Assembly: GCA_008501825.1 (NCBI GenBank)
Contig: QQUA01000002.1
Location: forward strand, 124,001 to 188,000
Source of the DNA: Planctomycetota bacterium
Lineage (GTDB): Bacteria > Planctomycetota > UBA1135
Length of the DNA: 64,000 nt
Direction: 5' to 3'
This document shows positions 43,536 to 54,202 of the stretch, in pieces. Under the pieces are notes generated by a model. The model had not been told where the DNA came from, did no database searches, and saw only the letters and a program-made list of their open reading frames with translations. The position numbers and the translations under genes are program-made. Within the stretch, counting starts at the first letter, position 1; every line of letters begins with the position of its first letter.

Positions 43536-45287
43536 TCACTGGACTACGGTTTGAACCACGTTCGAAATCCTTCCCCTCTGAATTGCCTGAAACCAAACGA
43601 GAACTCCTTGAAGGTATCGCGGGATATCAGCAGTCCAAGTTGCAGTGCCGGTGGCATCGGCATCTTTCGGCCCTGCCCCAAGTACGGGATTAGAAAGTCC
43701 CAACTCCACATTCAGAGATTGAACAAAATAGCGCCCAAGTCCATCGAAACTGTACACAAGATAAGAAGGAGTATTTGGTTCAAAATTGACAACTGAAAAT
43801 GATGCCGAGTGACCTGCAAGGAGATCGCTCAAAACAAGATATGGCTGAATCACAAGAGAAAATCCAATTGCTCTTCCCGCAAGATCACCATTAGTATCAT
43901 CTCCATAAGCTCCAATAAGAATGTCATTCAAACCATCAAAATTAACGTCACCAATACCAGTCACTGAATGTCCAAAAAAATCGAAGGGCATCGCCCCGTA
44001 AAAAGTTCTCAAAACTGAATGATCGGAACCGCTAAAAAGGCGAGCATAGCCAGGCCCAGGATTGTAAGGCAAGGTTCCCTCCGATCCGCCAACAAGGTAA
44101 TCCGGAACTCCATCCCCACTAGTATCTCCAACTGAGCAAACGTCAATCCCAAATCCACCATAAGGTGAATTACCAGGTTGCACATTCAAAATTGCTCCGT
44201 TTGCCCCAGAAATCACCGAAACAGATCCAGTCCAACTTCCATATAGTGAATCTGATTGGAATGCCCCGATTAACAGTTCACCCCTTCCGTCACCATTCAA
44301 ATCGCCAGCAGCAGCCACGGATTTCCCAAAAAAATCGTAAGGAGCGCTCCCGAACAAAGTGTGAATTATTCCCCCATTCGCTCCTGAAAAGACCCTTGCC
44401 GCTCCAGCGAATGGAAATGTCGAACTATCAAAATCCGCTCCAACAATTACATCAGGAATACCATCGCCATCCACGTCTCCAGCTCCGGCCACTGACTGGC
44501 CAAATCGATCATCAGGAGAAATGCCCGAAAATTCCAACAAAATTGATCCATCTATTCCTGAGAGAATATGAGCATAACCGGATAGCTGGCTTCCCGGACC
44601 GTAATTGCCTCTCGCCCCCACAATTATCTCTGAGATTCCATCCCCATCAATATCCCCCACATTACTTAAAGCCATTCCGTATTGATCCTCTGGGTTTAAA
44701 CCGAGCACTTTCCAAATTAGCGACCCGTCTGCACCCGAGAACACCTCAACGGCACCAGCCTGATTTCCGGCACTTGAATCGCCTGTGACGCCTACTGCAA
44801 TGTCGCCGAACCCATCTAAATTTACATCACCTATACCGTCAACGGAGACACCAAAGTTTGGTGATCCACCAATTAACGTCCTAATTTCACTTCCACTAAT
44901 TCCAGAAATAATTCGAACATAACTCGCTAAGTGGATGCCTGACGGAGCTGCGATTAAGAGATCAGGATAACCATCCCCGTTAACATCTCCAGCACCACTT
45001 ACAACCTTGCCAAATAAATCCCCCGAAGCGTCACCATAGATTGAAAAGGAAATCTCTTGCCCACGAGCAAGCCCGCCAACTAGCAAGGTAAAAAGAGTTG
45101 ACAACACAAAACTTCGAAATAAGAAGTACCACCCCGCCCAAATCCGTATTCGAAAATTAGGTTGAATTCGAATGCGCTTGAAGTGAATTCCAACCTTAGA
45201 TCTAACCACCCCAAATCCGCTCGAAAACCCAAATTGCGGCATTCTAAACCCTCGACTCAATCGACTTCTCTTGCTAGAAACTACCAT
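43536..45287 (-). CDS. Secreted FG-GAP (integrin-alpha-like) beta-propeller protein
   Basis: 583 residues. A hydrophobic export segment (about 54-73, FVLSTLFTLLVGGLARGQE) is preceded by a long basic N-terminus, so a later start is possible. Seven FG-GAP repeats of about 60 residues follow, with calcium loops such as GDVNGDGYPDLLI, GDVNLDGFGDIAV, GDIDGDGISEIIV, GDVDGDGIPDVIV, GDLNGDGRGELLI and GDVNFDGLNDILI. The last 95 residues carry the terminal domain shared with other secreted proteins here. The gene is AT-richer than the flanking hydrogenase cluster. Confidence 0.87.
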   Translation of the reverse strand: MVVSSKRSRLSRGFRMPQFGFSSGFGVVRSKVGIHFKRIRIQPNFRIRIWAGWYFLFRSFVLSTLFTLLVGGLARGQEISFSIYGDASGDLFGKVVSGAGDVNGDGYPDLLIAAPSGIHLASYVRIISGISGSEIRTLIGGSPNFGVSVDGIGDVNLDGFGDIAVGVTGDSSAGNQAGAVEVFSGADGSLIWKVLGLNPEDQYGMALSNVGDIDGDGISEIIVGARGNYGPGSQLSGYAHILSGIDGSILLEFSGISPDDRFGQSVAGAGDVDGDGIPDVIVGADFDSSTFPFAGAARVFSGANGGIIHTLFGSAPYDFFGKSVAAAGDLNGDGRGELLIGAFQSDSLYGSWTGSVSVISGANGAILNVQPGNSPYGGFGIDVCSVGDTSGDGVPDYLVGGSEGTLPYNPGPGYARLFSGSDHSVLRTFYGAMPFDFFGHSVTGIGDVNFDGLNDILIGAYGDDTNGDLAGRAIGFSLVIQPYLVLSDLLAGHSASFSVVNFEPNTPSYLVYSFDGLGRYFVQSLNVELGLSNPVLGAGPKDADATGTATWTADIPRYLQGVLVWFQAIQRGRISNVVQTVVQ

Positions 45288-45520
45288 TCCTTGAGCCTAG
45301 AATATTCGAATGCCCGAATCAACGCCTTGTTTCCGTCCTTTCCAAACTGCCTTGATCCCCCCCAGCAACAGTCCACATGGCTTGTATTCAACCACCTTCC
45401 TTTCTGTCGCCAGTATATTATGAACAAAAAATTTGGCATAGTGCCCGAAAGCTCCGTAGTTCGAGTTAACCTACTTATATTTCTCAGCACTATTGGAAAG
45501 ATTGAATTCCTTCCGTGAAA

Positions 45521-46573
45521 TCAACAAATCCTCGGTAATTGTTCGCCGCTGAGCATGTCGAGAATGCGGCGGGCGCCGATGGCGGTGCGCAGGGAAACGA
45601 CTCCGGCGGGCCCGGATTGCACCCGGCCGGCGGCGGTGGCACCGGCAGATACTTCAAAGCTCTTCAACACCTCTAAAGCCTGGTCGGCGGCGGCTTCCGG
45701 AACGATGGCGCAGAAACGTCCTTCGTTGGCAACGTAGAAGGGATCCAAGCCTAAGATTTCACAGGCCGCCCGGACATCGTCGCGAACCGGCACTTTCGCT
45801 TCCTCCAACTCAATCGCCAAGGAAGCGTCCCGAGCAATTTCGACCATGGCCGAAGTCAAGCCGCCTCGGGTTAAATCGCGCAAGCAATGAACTTCCAAAC
45901 CGGCTTCAAACAAAGCTTGAACCGGTTCGATCACACTGGCGGAATCGCTTTCAATGGCGCTTTCAAAAGCCAGAGCTTGCCGGGCACCTAGAATCGCCAT
46001 GCCGTGGCGACCTAAATCGCCGCTGACCAGAATCACGTCACCGGCCTGCACCTGATCCGGCCCAACGTTGCGCCCGGAAGGAACCAGGCCGACTCCGGCG
46101 GTGTTGATGAACACGCCGTCGCCCTTGCCGCGATCCACCACCTTGGTGTCGCCGGTAACGATCTGCACCCCAGCTTCCCGGGCCGCCTCCCCCATGGCAT
46201 GGACGATCTGCCACAGGGTTTCCATGGCCAAGCCTTCTTCCAAAATGAAGCCGGCGCTCAAATAAAGCGGACGAGCTCCGCACATGGACAAATCGTTGAC
46301 CGTTCCGTGGACGGCCAAACTGCCGATGTTCCCGCCCGGGAAAAACAACGGCTTCACCACGAAGGAATCGGTGGTGAAGGCCATCTCGCCTTCGGCCACT
46401 GGAAAACGGGCTCCGTCGTGCCGGGCGCCGAGCAGCTCATTGTCGAACTCGGCAAGAAACATCTTCTCCAACAGTTGGTTCATCAAGCGGCCGCCGCCGC
46501 CATGAGCCATCAAAACCTGTGGGTATTCCGAAATCGGAATCGGACACTGCAATTGGAAGTCCTGAGTTTCCAT
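45521..46573 (-). CDS. hypE: Hydrogenase maturation factor HypE
   Basis: 350 residues of the AIR-synthase-like fold. It has [20 protein letters not shown] at the start, the ATP-binding segments [20 protein letters not shown] and [15 protein letters not shown], and the conserved end PRIC, whose Cys receives the carbamoyl group from HypF and is dehydrated to thiocyanate, the source of the cyanide ligands of the Ni-Fe site. Last gene of the cluster, 28 bases after hypD. Confidence 0.96.
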   Translation of the reverse strand: METQDFQLQCPIPISEYPQVLMAHGGGGRLMNQLLEKMFLAEFDNELLGARHDGARFPVAEGEMAFTTDSFVVKPLFFPGGNIGSLAVHGTVNDLSMCGARPLYLSAGFILEEGLAMETLWQIVHAMGEAAREAGVQIVTGDTKVVDRGKGDGVFINTAGVGLVPSGRNVGPDQVQAGDVILVSGDLGRHGMAILGARQALAFESAIESDSASVIEPVQALFEAGLEVHCLRDLTRGGLTSAMVEIARDASLAIELEEAKVPVRDDVRAACEILGLDPFYVANEGRFCAIVPEAAADQALEVLKSFEVSAGATAAGRVQSGPAGVVSLRTAIGARRILDMLSGEQLPRIC

Positions 46574-46601
46574 CTTGGCTTGGCTCCTGGTGACTTGGAA
46601 T

Positions 46602-47702
46602 TTAAGCGCCTTCCGGCATCAAGCGGCGATATTGGTAATAAGCGGCACACGCTCCTTCGCTGGAGACCATGGTGGCCCCCAAAGGTCGTTCCGGCGTGCA
46701 CTCTTTCCCGAAGGCCGGGCATTCGTGGGGTTTGATCTCCCCTTGCAGCACCCGACCACTTTGGCAAGCTTCCGGTTCTTCCACTTGACGGTTGGCCAAG
46801 TCGAAACGCAATTCAGCATCGAAATCGCCATACTCCGGCTGCAAGCCCAGGCCGCTGACCGGAATGGTGCCGATACCGCGCCACTTGCGATCCACGATTC
46901 GAAAGACAGTTTGAATCAATTGCTGCGCCGGACGGTTTCCGTCCACCAAAACGGAACGGCTGTATTGGTTTTCCACCTCCACCCGACCTTCTTCCAACTG
47001 CTTCACGCATAAATAAATCCCTTCCAAGATGTCGACCGGCTCGAAACCGGTCACCACGATCGGCTTGCCGTATTTCTCCACGATGGGCTGATATTCCTGG
47101 TAGCCCATCACGGTGCAGACGTGACCGGCGGCGAGAAAACCTTGCACCCGATTGCCCGGAGCCGAAAGGATGGCTTCCATCGCCGGGGGCACCAGCACGT
47201 GAGAAACCAGCACCGAGAAGTTCTTCACTCCTTGCAGCTTGGCTTGGTGCACCGCCATGGCGTTGGCCGGCGCCGTGGTTTCGAAACCAACCGCGAAAAA
47301 AACGACTTCCTTGTCCGGATGTTCTTTGGCCACGCCCACTGCATCCACCGGCGAATAGACGATGCGGACGTCTCCTCCGGCGGCTTTGACCGACAGCAGG
47401 TCTTTTTCTGAGCCGGGAACCCGCAGCATGTCGCCGAAAGAACAGAAAATCACCTCCGGCCGAGAAGCAATTTCAACCGCTTTGTCGATCAATTCCAAAG
47501 GCGTCACGCAAACGGGACAACCGGGCCCGTGGACCAATTCGATGCTATCGGGCAACAACTCGTCGATGCCAAAGCGAACGATGCTGTGAGTTTGACCCCC
47601 GCAAATTTCCATCAAGGTCCACGGCTGGGTGGTAGCCCGGCGAATGGCTTCGGCCAGTTTCTTGGCGGTTTCCGGATCGCGATACTCATCCAGGTATTTC
47701 AT
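46602..47702 (-). CDS. hypD: Hydrogenase maturation factor HypD
   Basis: 366 residues, usual length. Motifs: [58 protein letters not shown], and the C-terminal cysteines ([19 protein letters not shown]) that hold the [4Fe-4S] cluster. With HypC it forms the scaffold where Fe(CN)2CO is assembled. It shares one base with the hypC stop (TGATG). Confidence 0.96.
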   Translation of the reverse strand: MKYLDEYRDPETAKKLAEAIRRATTQPWTLMEICGGQTHSIVRFGIDELLPDSIELVHGPGCPVCVTPLELIDKAVEIASRPEVIFCSFGDMLRVPGSEKDLLSVKAAGGDVRIVYSPVDAVGVAKEHPDKEVVFFAVGFETTAPANAMAVHQAKLQGVKNFSVLVSHVLVPPAMEAILSAPGNRVQGFLAAGHVCTVMGYQEYQPIVEKYGKPIVVTGFEPVDILEGIYLCVKQLEEGRVEVENQYSRSVLVDGNRPAQQLIQTVFRIVDRKWRGIGTIPVSGLGLQPEYGDFDAELRFDLANRQVEEPEACQSGRVLQGEIKPHECPAFGKECTPERPLGATMVSSEGACAAYYQYRRLMPEGA

Positions 47703-47971
47703 CAGGCCACCTCCCCGCCGGTGGGGTCCGAATCGTCCCGCACCGGTTCCTCCAAGGAATCCAAAGCTTCAAAAATCCGCTTGGCCTCTTCTTCATCCAC
47801 TTTGCTAATGGCGAAACCGACGTGAACCAGTACATAGTCCTGCACTCCACATTCGGGCAGAAAGGCCATATTGATTTCCTTGACCACACCGCCGAAATCA
47901 ACCTGAGCGGTCCGCTGCAAGGGATCCTCGCCGTGCAGGGAAAGAATGCGGCCGGGAACGGCTAAGCACAT
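47702..47971 (-). CDS. hypC: Hydrogenase maturation chaperone HypC
   Basis: 89 residues starting MCLAVPGRI, with the essential Cys2 that binds iron and the large subunit. The C-terminus ([19 protein letters not shown]) is the family form. It overlaps hypD by one base and lies three bases after hypF. Confidence 0.96.
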   Translation of the reverse strand: MCLAVPGRILSLHGEDPLQRTAQVDFGGVVKEINMAFLPECGVQDYVLVHVGFAISKVDEEEAKRIFEALDSLEEPVRDDSDPTGGEVA

Positions 47972-47974
47972 GGT

Positions 47975-50317
47975 TCAGCTTTTACTTGCAGGGGTTTCCG
48001 CCGCAGCGGAAGCCAAGGATTGAGCCAAGATTTGACCGACGGCGATGCCACCGTCATTGGGAGGGATGCGCTGATGGCGGTAGACCTGGAAGCCTGCCTG
48101 TGGCAAAGCGAGCAAACAAGCTTCGGTCAACAAACGGTTTTGGAAGCAGCCACCGGTCAGCAGCACTTTTTCCAAGGCCGCCGCTTGGGCGACGAGGACC
48201 ACTGCAGCCGCCAAACTTCGGTGAAAGCGCCGGGCTATTTTAGCGATCGGCAGGCCGGCCGCCCGGTCGGCGAGCAAAGCTTCCAAACAAGGCTGCCAAT
48301 TCAATTCCCAAGGTTCTCGATCTTGCCGCAGGGGAAAAGGATAAAGCACGTCATCTTCTTCGGCGGTGTCGGCGGCGAATTCAAGAGCCATCGCCGCCTG
48401 TCCCTCAAAGCGGAGTTTTTGCTGCAATCCAAGCAAGGAAGCCACGCCGTCAAACAGGCGTCCCATGCTGGATGTCCACGGAGTGGCGACCCCGTTTTCC
48501 ACCGCCGACCGCAACAGCCGCAGCTCCGCCGGAGCGAACTCGCGGGCCGCGTGCAGATCGGTCGAAAACCAGGCCTCGCCACCGTAGGCGGCAAACCACA
48601 AACCCAGGGCGGAGCGACACGGCTCCTTGATCGCTCGCTCCCCCCCCGGCAAAGGAAAGGGACGCAGACGCGCCAATCGGACAAAGGATGGGCCTTCGAC
48701 CGCCAGGAACTCTCCGCCCCAAACAGTGCCGTCGGGACCATAACCAGTGCCATCCCACGCCACTCCCAAAACCCGGCCGCGAACTTCGTTTTCGGCCATG
48801 CAGGCCAGTACGTGGGCGTGGTGATGCTGTACCCGGAGCAAGGGCAAGTTCAAGGACTCGGCATGCAAAGTAGATCGATAATCTGGATGTGCGTCGCACA
48901 CGGCGGCGGAGGCTTTTACGTCGTATAGATTTTGCACGTCGGCCAAGATGTTCCGGAAGTGCTGCATCGCCGCTTCCGCTTCCAAGTCGCCGACGTGTTG
49001 ACTGACGAAGACTTGATCGTTTAAAGAGAAAGCGACCGTGTTTTTGAGATGGCCGCCGACGGCGATGGCAGGTTCGGAACCGGCATGATCGGGACAAGGA
49101 ATCGGCAGCGGGGCAAATCCTCGAGCACGGCGCATCATCATCGGGCGGTCGGCGACCACCCGGAGCAAAGAATCGTCCACCGGCCGCACGATCGGGCGAT
49201 CGTGCACCAGAAACAAATCGGCGATTTCACCCAACCGGTCCACTGCTTCCTGATTGTCGATACATATGGGTTCTTCGCTGAGATTGCCGCTGGTCGCCAC
49301 CACTGGAAAAGCCAAATCGGAAAGCAACAGATGATGCAACGGGGTATAAGGAAGCATAACGCCGAGCCAAGGGTTGGCCGGTGCCAGGGAAGGAGCCAAG
49401 TTGGAGTTCGGGCGTTTTCGAACCAAAACGATGGGAGCTTCCGGCGAAGTCAATAAACGAGCTTCTTCATCCCCCACCATGCAGTGTTCTCGGACCGCCT
49501 CCAAGTTCGGAAACATGACCGCCAGCGGCTTCTCTTCCCGATGCTTTCGCGCTCGCAAAGTCTGCACCGCTTGTTCCGATCGGGCGTCCACCATCAAGTG
49601 AAATCCGCCCAGGCCCTTCAGCGCCACGATTTGTCCAACCCGCAAGGCGTTTTCCGCGCCGAGCAAGGCTTCATCGCGGCTGGCCAGCTCAGAACCCCGG
49701 GCGTCCCATAACCTTAATTGCGGACCGCAATCGGGACATGCATTGGGTTGAGCGTGAAAACGCCGATCTTCCGGGTTTTGATATTCCGCCGCGCAAGCTT
49801 GGCACATGGGAAAGGCGGCCATGCTGGTGTGAGGCCGATCGTAGGGTAAACGTCGGATAATGCTGAACCGCGGCCCGCAATTGGTGCAATTGGTAAAGGG
49901 GTAGCGAAACCGGCGATCCTTCGGATCCAGGACTTCCCGGTAACAATCGTTACAAGTGGCTACGTCCGGCAGCACCAAAGCCGACTTGGCTCCTTGATCT
50001 TGGCTTTGCCGAATTTCAAAGTCGGGAAAACCAACTGGATCCAGATACCAATGTTCCAAGCTCTGGATGAAGGCGCGGGGCGGCGGCTCCTCCACCAAAG
50101 TGCGATGAAAGGCCTGCACCGCCGACAAAGGTCCTTCCACTTCCAGAAAAACCCCTTGCACGCTGTTCAATACCCAGCCCTTCAAGCGGTGTTCTTTGGC
50201 CAAGCGATAGACGAATGGGCGAAAGCCCACTCCTTGCACCGCGCCTCGTACGGTGGCGCGGAATCGTTGGCAGGACGCAAGCTCGTCCCTTGGATCCCTG
50301 GTGGTTCGCTCGGCCAT
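47975..50317 (-). CDS. hypF: Carbamoyltransferase HypF
   Basis: 780 residues with the complete domain order: acylphosphatase (about 17-105, GAVQGVGFRPFVYRLA), two zinc motifs (CNDCYREV..CTNCGPR and CQACAAEY..CPDCG), YrdC domain (about 220-400) and Kae1-like carbamoyltransferase (VQHHHAHVLACMAEN, GVAWDGTGYGPDGTVWGGE). It turns carbamoyl phosphate into the carbamoyl group that becomes the CN ligands. It lies between the endopeptidase and hypC with gaps of three bases on each side. Confidence 0.96.
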   Translation of the reverse strand: MAERTTRDPRDELASCQRFRATVRGAVQGVGFRPFVYRLAKEHRLKGWVLNSVQGVFLEVEGPLSAVQAFHRTLVEEPPPRAFIQSLEHWYLDPVGFPDFEIRQSQDQGAKSALVLPDVATCNDCYREVLDPKDRRFRYPFTNCTNCGPRFSIIRRLPYDRPHTSMAAFPMCQACAAEYQNPEDRRFHAQPNACPDCGPQLRLWDARGSELASRDEALLGAENALRVGQIVALKGLGGFHLMVDARSEQAVQTLRARKHREEKPLAVMFPNLEAVREHCMVGDEEARLLTSPEAPIVLVRKRPNSNLAPSLAPANPWLGVMLPYTPLHHLLLSDLAFPVVATSGNLSEEPICIDNQEAVDRLGEIADLFLVHDRPIVRPVDDSLLRVVADRPMMMRRARGFAPLPIPCPDHAGSEPAIAVGGHLKNTVAFSLNDQVFVSQHVGDLEAEAAMQHFRNILADVQNLYDVKASAAVCDAHPDYRSTLHAESLNLPLLRVQHHHAHVLACMAENEVRGRVLGVAWDGTGYGPDGTVWGGEFLAVEGPSFVRLARLRPFPLPGGERAIKEPCRSALGLWFAAYGGEAWFSTDLHAAREFAPAELRLLRSAVENGVATPWTSSMGRLFDGVASLLGLQQKLRFEGQAAMALEFAADTAEEDDVLYPFPLRQDREPWELNWQPCLEALLADRAAGLPIAKIARRFHRSLAAAVVLVAQAAALEKVLLTGGCFQNRLLTEACLLALPQAGFQVYRHQRIPPNDGGIAVGQILAQSLASAAAETPASKS

Positions 50318-50320
50318 GGC

Positions 50321-50779
50321 TCAGGCGGTTTCCAAATCCGCCAGCACCCGTTCTACCACTTCGTCGACCACGGCCAGCAGCGAAGGGGATATCGGCGCCC
50401 CTTCCTGAAATTGATCGGCTTCAATGCCGTGCACGATCAAACGCCCGGGCAATTGATCCAAGACTTGTCCCAGGGCTACCGCTTCCGCCAGGCCGAGAGC
50501 ATGGCTGGAACCGCCTTGAAAAACCGCAGGCAAGGAGCCTTCCTGCAAATCCCAGCGCCACAGGGATCCGGGTTTGGCGCCGGAATTCACGGCATCGACG
50601 ACCACCGCCAGTTCGCTGCCTTGCCAAGCTTCTAAAAGTTCGGCGGCGCCCCCGTGCATGGCTCGCACCAGGACGCCGCTGTCGACTTTGGACGCCAATT
50701 CGCGGGCGATCAGCCCGCCGATGCCGTCATCCCCGCGGAAGGGGTGACCGAGGCCTAGGACCACCTTCCGCGGGGACAT
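50321..50779 (-). CDS. [NiFe]-hydrogenase maturation endopeptidase (HyaD/HycI-like)
   Basis: 152 residues from the ATG at 50779, which has GGAG at a usable distance; a GTG at 50791 is the alternative. The fold is that of peptidase M52: GLGHPFRGDDGIGG with the first acidic nickel ligand, VVVDAVNSG with the second, and a histidine near SSHALGLAEAV. After nickel insertion it removes the C-terminal tail of the large subunit, whose gene is immediately upstream. Confidence 0.92.
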   Translation of the reverse strand: MSPRKVVLGLGHPFRGDDGIGGLIARELASKVDSGVLVRAMHGGAAELLEAWQGSELAVVVDAVNSGAKPGSLWRWDLQEGSLPAVFQGGSSHALGLAEAVALGQVLDQLPGRLIVHGIEADQFQEGAPISPSLLAVVDEVVERVLADLETA

Positions 50780-50783
50780 TCCG

Positions 50784-52106
50784 CTATTCACGCTCCAGAT
50801 CCAACTTCAGGAAGTGAGTGGCGCAGGAAATACAAGGATCGTAATTCCGAATCGCTTGCTCACACTTCCAGGTCAGATCCTCTTGCGGCAGTTCCAGGTT
50901 TTTCTGGATGAACTCCACCAAGTCCTCTTCGACTCGCATTTGATTCTGCGCCGTGGGCGGCACGATGCGGGCATCGCGAATGAGGCCCTGCTCGTCGATT
51001 TGGTAACGATGGTAGAGAATGCCGCGAGGAGCCTCCGTGCAACCATGGCCGAAGCCGGCCTTCGGCTCCACTTCCACGTAAGGTTTGTCCGGGTATTCGT
51101 AGCTGCCGATGATGCGCAAAGCTTCTTCCACTGCGTACAGGGTTTCGATGCTGCGCACCACGATGCTCTTGAACGGATTCCGGCAAACCTTGCCCAGTCC
51201 GATTTCCTCGGCCATTTCCTTGCAAAGCGGCGTGAGCTGATCGTAGTTCAGGCTGTAGCGAGCCTGCGGTCCTACAAAGTAGGCACCACGTTCTTTCACC
51301 CGGCTGTGCAAGGCGTTGGAATGCTCGACGTGGACTTCCTCGATGTGGTCGTAGAACTCTTCGATCGGGAAGTCCAATCCCTTCGAAGAAACCAAACGGC
51401 CTTCGTTGAAGGGATATTCGTCCGGATGGCGAAGGGCGACGAACTCGTAGTCCGGCTCCAAGTCCGGGAAGTCCAAAGTCGCCACCCAGCGAATGGTATC
51501 GATGGTCATGTCCCGGGCCATTTCCAGCCGCGGCACCAACACCGAAAGCTCTTTCTTGGTCGGCGCCCGGTAGAAGCCTCCGAGCCGCACGTTGATCGGG
51601 TGGATTTCCCGTCCGCCGACGATGTTGACGATGTCGTTGCCGATCTTTTTCAGGGCCAGACCCCGCTTTACCGGATCGGGATGGTCAGCGGCCAGGTGAA
51701 TGGCGCTCTCATATCCCAAAAAGTCCGGTGCGTGCAGCATGTACACGTGCAGGACGTGGCTTTCGATCCACTCGCCGCAGTACAGCAGCCGCCGCAACTC
51801 CCGAATCGGACCGTCCAACTTCACCCCGCACGCATCTTCCATGGCGTGGCAGGAACTCATCTGGTAAGCCACCGGGCAAATACCGCAAATGCGGGCGGTG
51901 ATGTCCGGAGCTTCGGTAAAGCGGCGCTCGTGCATGAAGGCTTCGAAGAATCGCGGCGGCTCGAAGATGTCCAACTTGACGTCCTGAACCTTTTCATTGC
52001 GAATCTTCACTCGCAGGCCGCCTTCGCCTTCCACCCGGGCCAGGTAATCGACCTTGATGCGGCGCGGGGGCTTTTCCTTTTTAGACTTCTTGGCGGGGGC
52101 GGTCAT
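50784..52106 (-). CDS. hyhL: [NiFe]-hydrogenase large (alpha) subunit, group 3b-like
   Basis: 440 residues from the ATG at 52106 (upstream GGAG); a longer frame from 52301 would bury the small-subunit gene and is rejected. The Ni-Fe ligands are present: Cys74 and Cys77 ([10 protein letters not shown]) and Cys425 and Cys428 (DPCISCATH). Cleavage after His431 would remove a nine-residue tail. Companion subunits place it in group 3b: cytosolic, bidirectional, NAD(P)-linked, also called sulfhydrogenase. It overlaps the small subunit gene by 26 bases. Confidence 0.93.
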   Translation of the reverse strand: MTAPAKKSKKEKPPRRIKVDYLARVEGEGGLRVKIRNEKVQDVKLDIFEPPRFFEAFMHERRFTEAPDITARICGICPVAYQMSSCHAMEDACGVKLDGPIRELRRLLYCGEWIESHVLHVYMLHAPDFLGYESAIHLAADHPDPVKRGLALKKIGNDIVNIVGGREIHPINVRLGGFYRAPTKKELSVLVPRLEMARDMTIDTIRWVATLDFPDLEPDYEFVALRHPDEYPFNEGRLVSSKGLDFPIEEFYDHIEEVHVEHSNALHSRVKERGAYFVGPQARYSLNYDQLTPLCKEMAEEIGLGKVCRNPFKSIVVRSIETLYAVEEALRIIGSYEYPDKPYVEVEPKAGFGHGCTEAPRGILYHRYQIDEQGLIRDARIVPPTAQNQMRVEEDLVEFIQKNLELPQEDLTWKCEQAIRNYDPCISCATHFLKLDLERE

Positions 52107-52878
52107 GGGCTTCGCTCTCCTTGCGGAAGGCCTCGGCGTAGGTGTTGAAACCGCGGAAGGCACGGACCAAATCGTCACTCGAGACGTTGAGGTGCTCCTG
52201 CCAACGGCGGCTGAGGGAAGAAGTATTGGGGGTTTCCATGGGCCCGTAGCAGCCGAAGCAGCCACGGTTGTAAGCGGTGCACAGGGCATCGCAGCCGGCA
52301 TGGGTAATGGGTCCCATGCAGGGCGTGCCGTGTGCCACCATCACGCAAGGATTGCCCTTCAACTTGCATTCCAGGCAAACGCTGTGATGAGGTACGTTCG
52401 GTTTGCGACCGAACACGAAGGCGGAAATGACTTCCACCAATTGCATCTTGTTGATCGGGCAGCCGCGCAACTCGAAGTCGACCGGGATGTGATCGCCGAT
52501 CGGTGTCGAGGTATCGAGAGTATCGATGTAATCCGGGCGGGCGTAAACGATCGAAATGAAGTCCTCGACGTTCTTGTAGTTCTTCAGTGCCTGAATGCCA
52601 CCGGAAGTGGCACAAGCTCCAATGGTAATCAAGAACTTCGATTCCTTGCGGATGCGTTTGATGCGCTTGATGTCGTGGGCGGTCGTAATCGAGCCTTCGA
52701 CCAAGGACACGTCATAAGGGCCTTTGACGTATTCCCTGGATGCTTCCGGGAAGTAGGCGATGTCCACCGCTCCCACGACGTCCAAAAGTTCGTCTTCACA
52801 ATCCAGCAGGGATAGCTGGCAACCATCGCAAGAGGCGAACTTCCAGACCGCGAGCTTGGGATTGCGTTTGAAGCCCAT
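52081..52878 (-). CDS. hyhS: [NiFe]-hydrogenase small (delta) subunit
   Basis: 265 residues without a Tat signal, so the enzyme is cytoplasmic. Cysteines for Fe-S clusters: Cys17 and Cys20 ([14 protein letters not shown]), [18 protein letters not shown], and the C-terminal set ([43 protein letters not shown]). This is the compact group 3 form. It passes electrons from the Ni-Fe site to the gamma and beta subunits. Three bases follow hyhG. Confidence 0.93.
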   Translation of the reverse strand: MGFKRNPKLAVWKFASCDGCQLSLLDCEDELLDVVGAVDIAYFPEASREYVKGPYDVSLVEGSITTAHDIKRIKRIRKESKFLITIGACATSGGIQALKNYKNVEDFISIVYARPDYIDTLDTSTPIGDHIPVDFELRGCPINKMQLVEVISAFVFGRKPNVPHHSVCLECKLKGNPCVMVAHGTPCMGPITHAGCDALCTAYNRGCFGCYGPMETPNTSSLSRRWQEHLNVSSDDLVRAFRGFNTYAEAFRKESEAHDRPRQEV

Positions 52879-52881
52879 GCT

Positions 52882-53745
52882 TTACAGCTCCCTGGTCTTG
52901 AACAGGTGTTGAATCTGGGAGTAGGGGTACACCGGCCCGTCCTTGCAGATGAAGGTCGGCCCGTACTGGCAGTGGCCGCAGAAACCCACGGCGCACTTCA
53001 TGTTGCGCTCCATCGAAATGAAGATGTTCTCGGTTTCCACGCCCCGGCCCATAAGTTCCATGACCGTAAAGCGCATCATGACTTCAGGTCCGCAAACGAA
53101 GGCTTTGGTGTGGAAAGGATCGAAGCGGGCACCGGGAATCAACTTGGTGACCACGCCGACGCGGCCGAACCAATCCCGGGCGGCGTGATCGACGGTGACT
53201 TCCACTTGGGTATGGAACAAACCGCGCCACTTCTCCAATTCCTTGCGGTAAAGCAGATCTTGGGGCGTGCGGGTGCCGTACAGCAGGACGACTTTGCCGT
53301 AACGCTCGCGGTGGGCCAACACGTGGTAAAGGGCGGGCCGCAAGGGTGCTAAACCGATGCCGCCGGCGGCGATCACAATGTCGCTGCCTTCCGCCTCCTT
53401 TACCGGCCAACTGCTGCCGAACGGTCCGCGCAAGCCGACTTGGGCACCGATTTTCAAATTGCACAGCGCCTCGGTCACGGTGCCTACCGCTCGAATGGTA
53501 TGAACGTAAGCACGTGTGTGTCCAGGGTCGCCGCTGATCGAGATCGGCACTTCCCCCACACCGAACAGGTACAGCATGTTGAACTGTCCGGGCTGGAAAT
53601 AAGGGGCCGGATTGCCGTCCGCCGGCTCCATTTCCAAAGTGAAGGTGTCGTGGGTGTGACGGGTGATCCGAATGACCCGGTAAGGCCGGGGCAGCATCGG
53701 ATCCGCCGTTTGCGGTTGGACTTCAGGTGCGAGTACCGGAGCCAT
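52882..53745 (-). CDS. hyhG: Hydrogenase gamma subunit, FAD/NAD(P)-binding
   Basis: 287 residues from the ATG at 53745, which overlaps the upstream gene by 23 bases; a longer start at 53790 is possible. It is a ferredoxin-reductase-type protein: FAD barrel ([25 protein letters not shown]), NAD(P)-binding fold ([34 protein letters not shown]) and a C-terminal [2Fe-2S] motif ([19 protein letters not shown]). It links the hydrogenase to NAD(P)H. Confidence 0.92.
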   Translation of the reverse strand: MAPVLAPEVQPQTADPMLPRPYRVIRITRHTHDTFTLEMEPADGNPAPYFQPGQFNMLYLFGVGEVPISISGDPGHTRAYVHTIRAVGTVTEALCNLKIGAQVGLRGPFGSSWPVKEAEGSDIVIAAGGIGLAPLRPALYHVLAHRERYGKVVLLYGTRTPQDLLYRKELEKWRGLFHTQVEVTVDHAARDWFGRVGVVTKLIPGARFDPFHTKAFVCGPEVMMRFTVMELMGRGVETENIFISMERNMKCAVGFCGHCQYGPTFICKDGPVYPYSQIQHLFKTREL

Positions 53746-54190
53746 AGAGATCCAGGAGTTGCAGCCGAGCCGCTTGCAGGCGTTCGACAATGACTTGGGA
53801 GAAGCGCTTCATGAGCTCGAATCCCAATTCGGGATTCTGCTCCAACTTGCCCATCAGGCAGCGTCCGTCAAAACGGATCGCCCGGGTCAGTTGCAGGGCA
53901 CAGGCGTCGAAGTGCCATTTCGCCGGAGGGAACAACCAAGCCCAACCGAGGACTTCCCCTTCCTGCAAGGTTTGAATGGTCACCGGCCCCTTGCCGGGCA
54001 AGTGAATGTCCAAAGTGACCAAGCCGTGAGTCAGCAGGTAGAAGCTGTCGGCGGGTTCGCCCTCGCGGAAAATGGTTTTTCCGGCGGCGAATTGAACCGG
54101 CCGGGCGCACTCACCGAGCAATTCCAGAGTGCTGTCCTTGAAACCCTTGAAGAAAGGGTGTTCGCTGAGAACTTTGTCTAAGACTTGCAT
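53723..54190 (-). CDS. Cyclic-nucleotide-binding-fold protein within the hydrogenase operon
   Basis: 155 residues: a single Crp-type beta-roll (about 8-120: FFKGFKDSTLELLGECARPV, AGKTIFREGEPADSFYLLTH) and a long C-terminal helix, with no DNA-binding domain. The phosphate-binding cassette is degenerate: GWAWLFPPAKWHFDACAL has Trp where the cAMP-contacting Glu is expected and lacks the usual Arg, so cAMP binding is doubtful. It lies 12 bases after hyhB and overlaps hyhG, so it is made with the enzyme. It may be a structural or regulatory partner of the beta-gamma module. Confidence 0.9.
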   Translation of the reverse strand: MQVLDKVLSEHPFFKGFKDSTLELLGECARPVQFAAGKTIFREGEPADSFYLLTHGLVTLDIHLPGKGPVTIQTLQEGEVLGWAWLFPPAKWHFDACALQLTRAIRFDGRCLMGKLEQNPELGFELMKRFSQVIVERLQAARLQLLDLYGSGTRT

Positions 54191-54202
54191 GGTTGGGCCC
54201 TC

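Noticed and set aside
50814..52148. Long plus-strand open frame opposite the hydrogenase large subunit
   Set aside because: Antisense shadow caused by codon bias; L1 and L2 motifs are on the minus strand.
52107..52301. N-terminal extension of the hydrogenase large subunit by 65 codons
   Set aside because: It reads Ser/Pro/Thr-rich, overlaps the small-subunit gene, and the ATG at 52106 has a better site and matches the family start.
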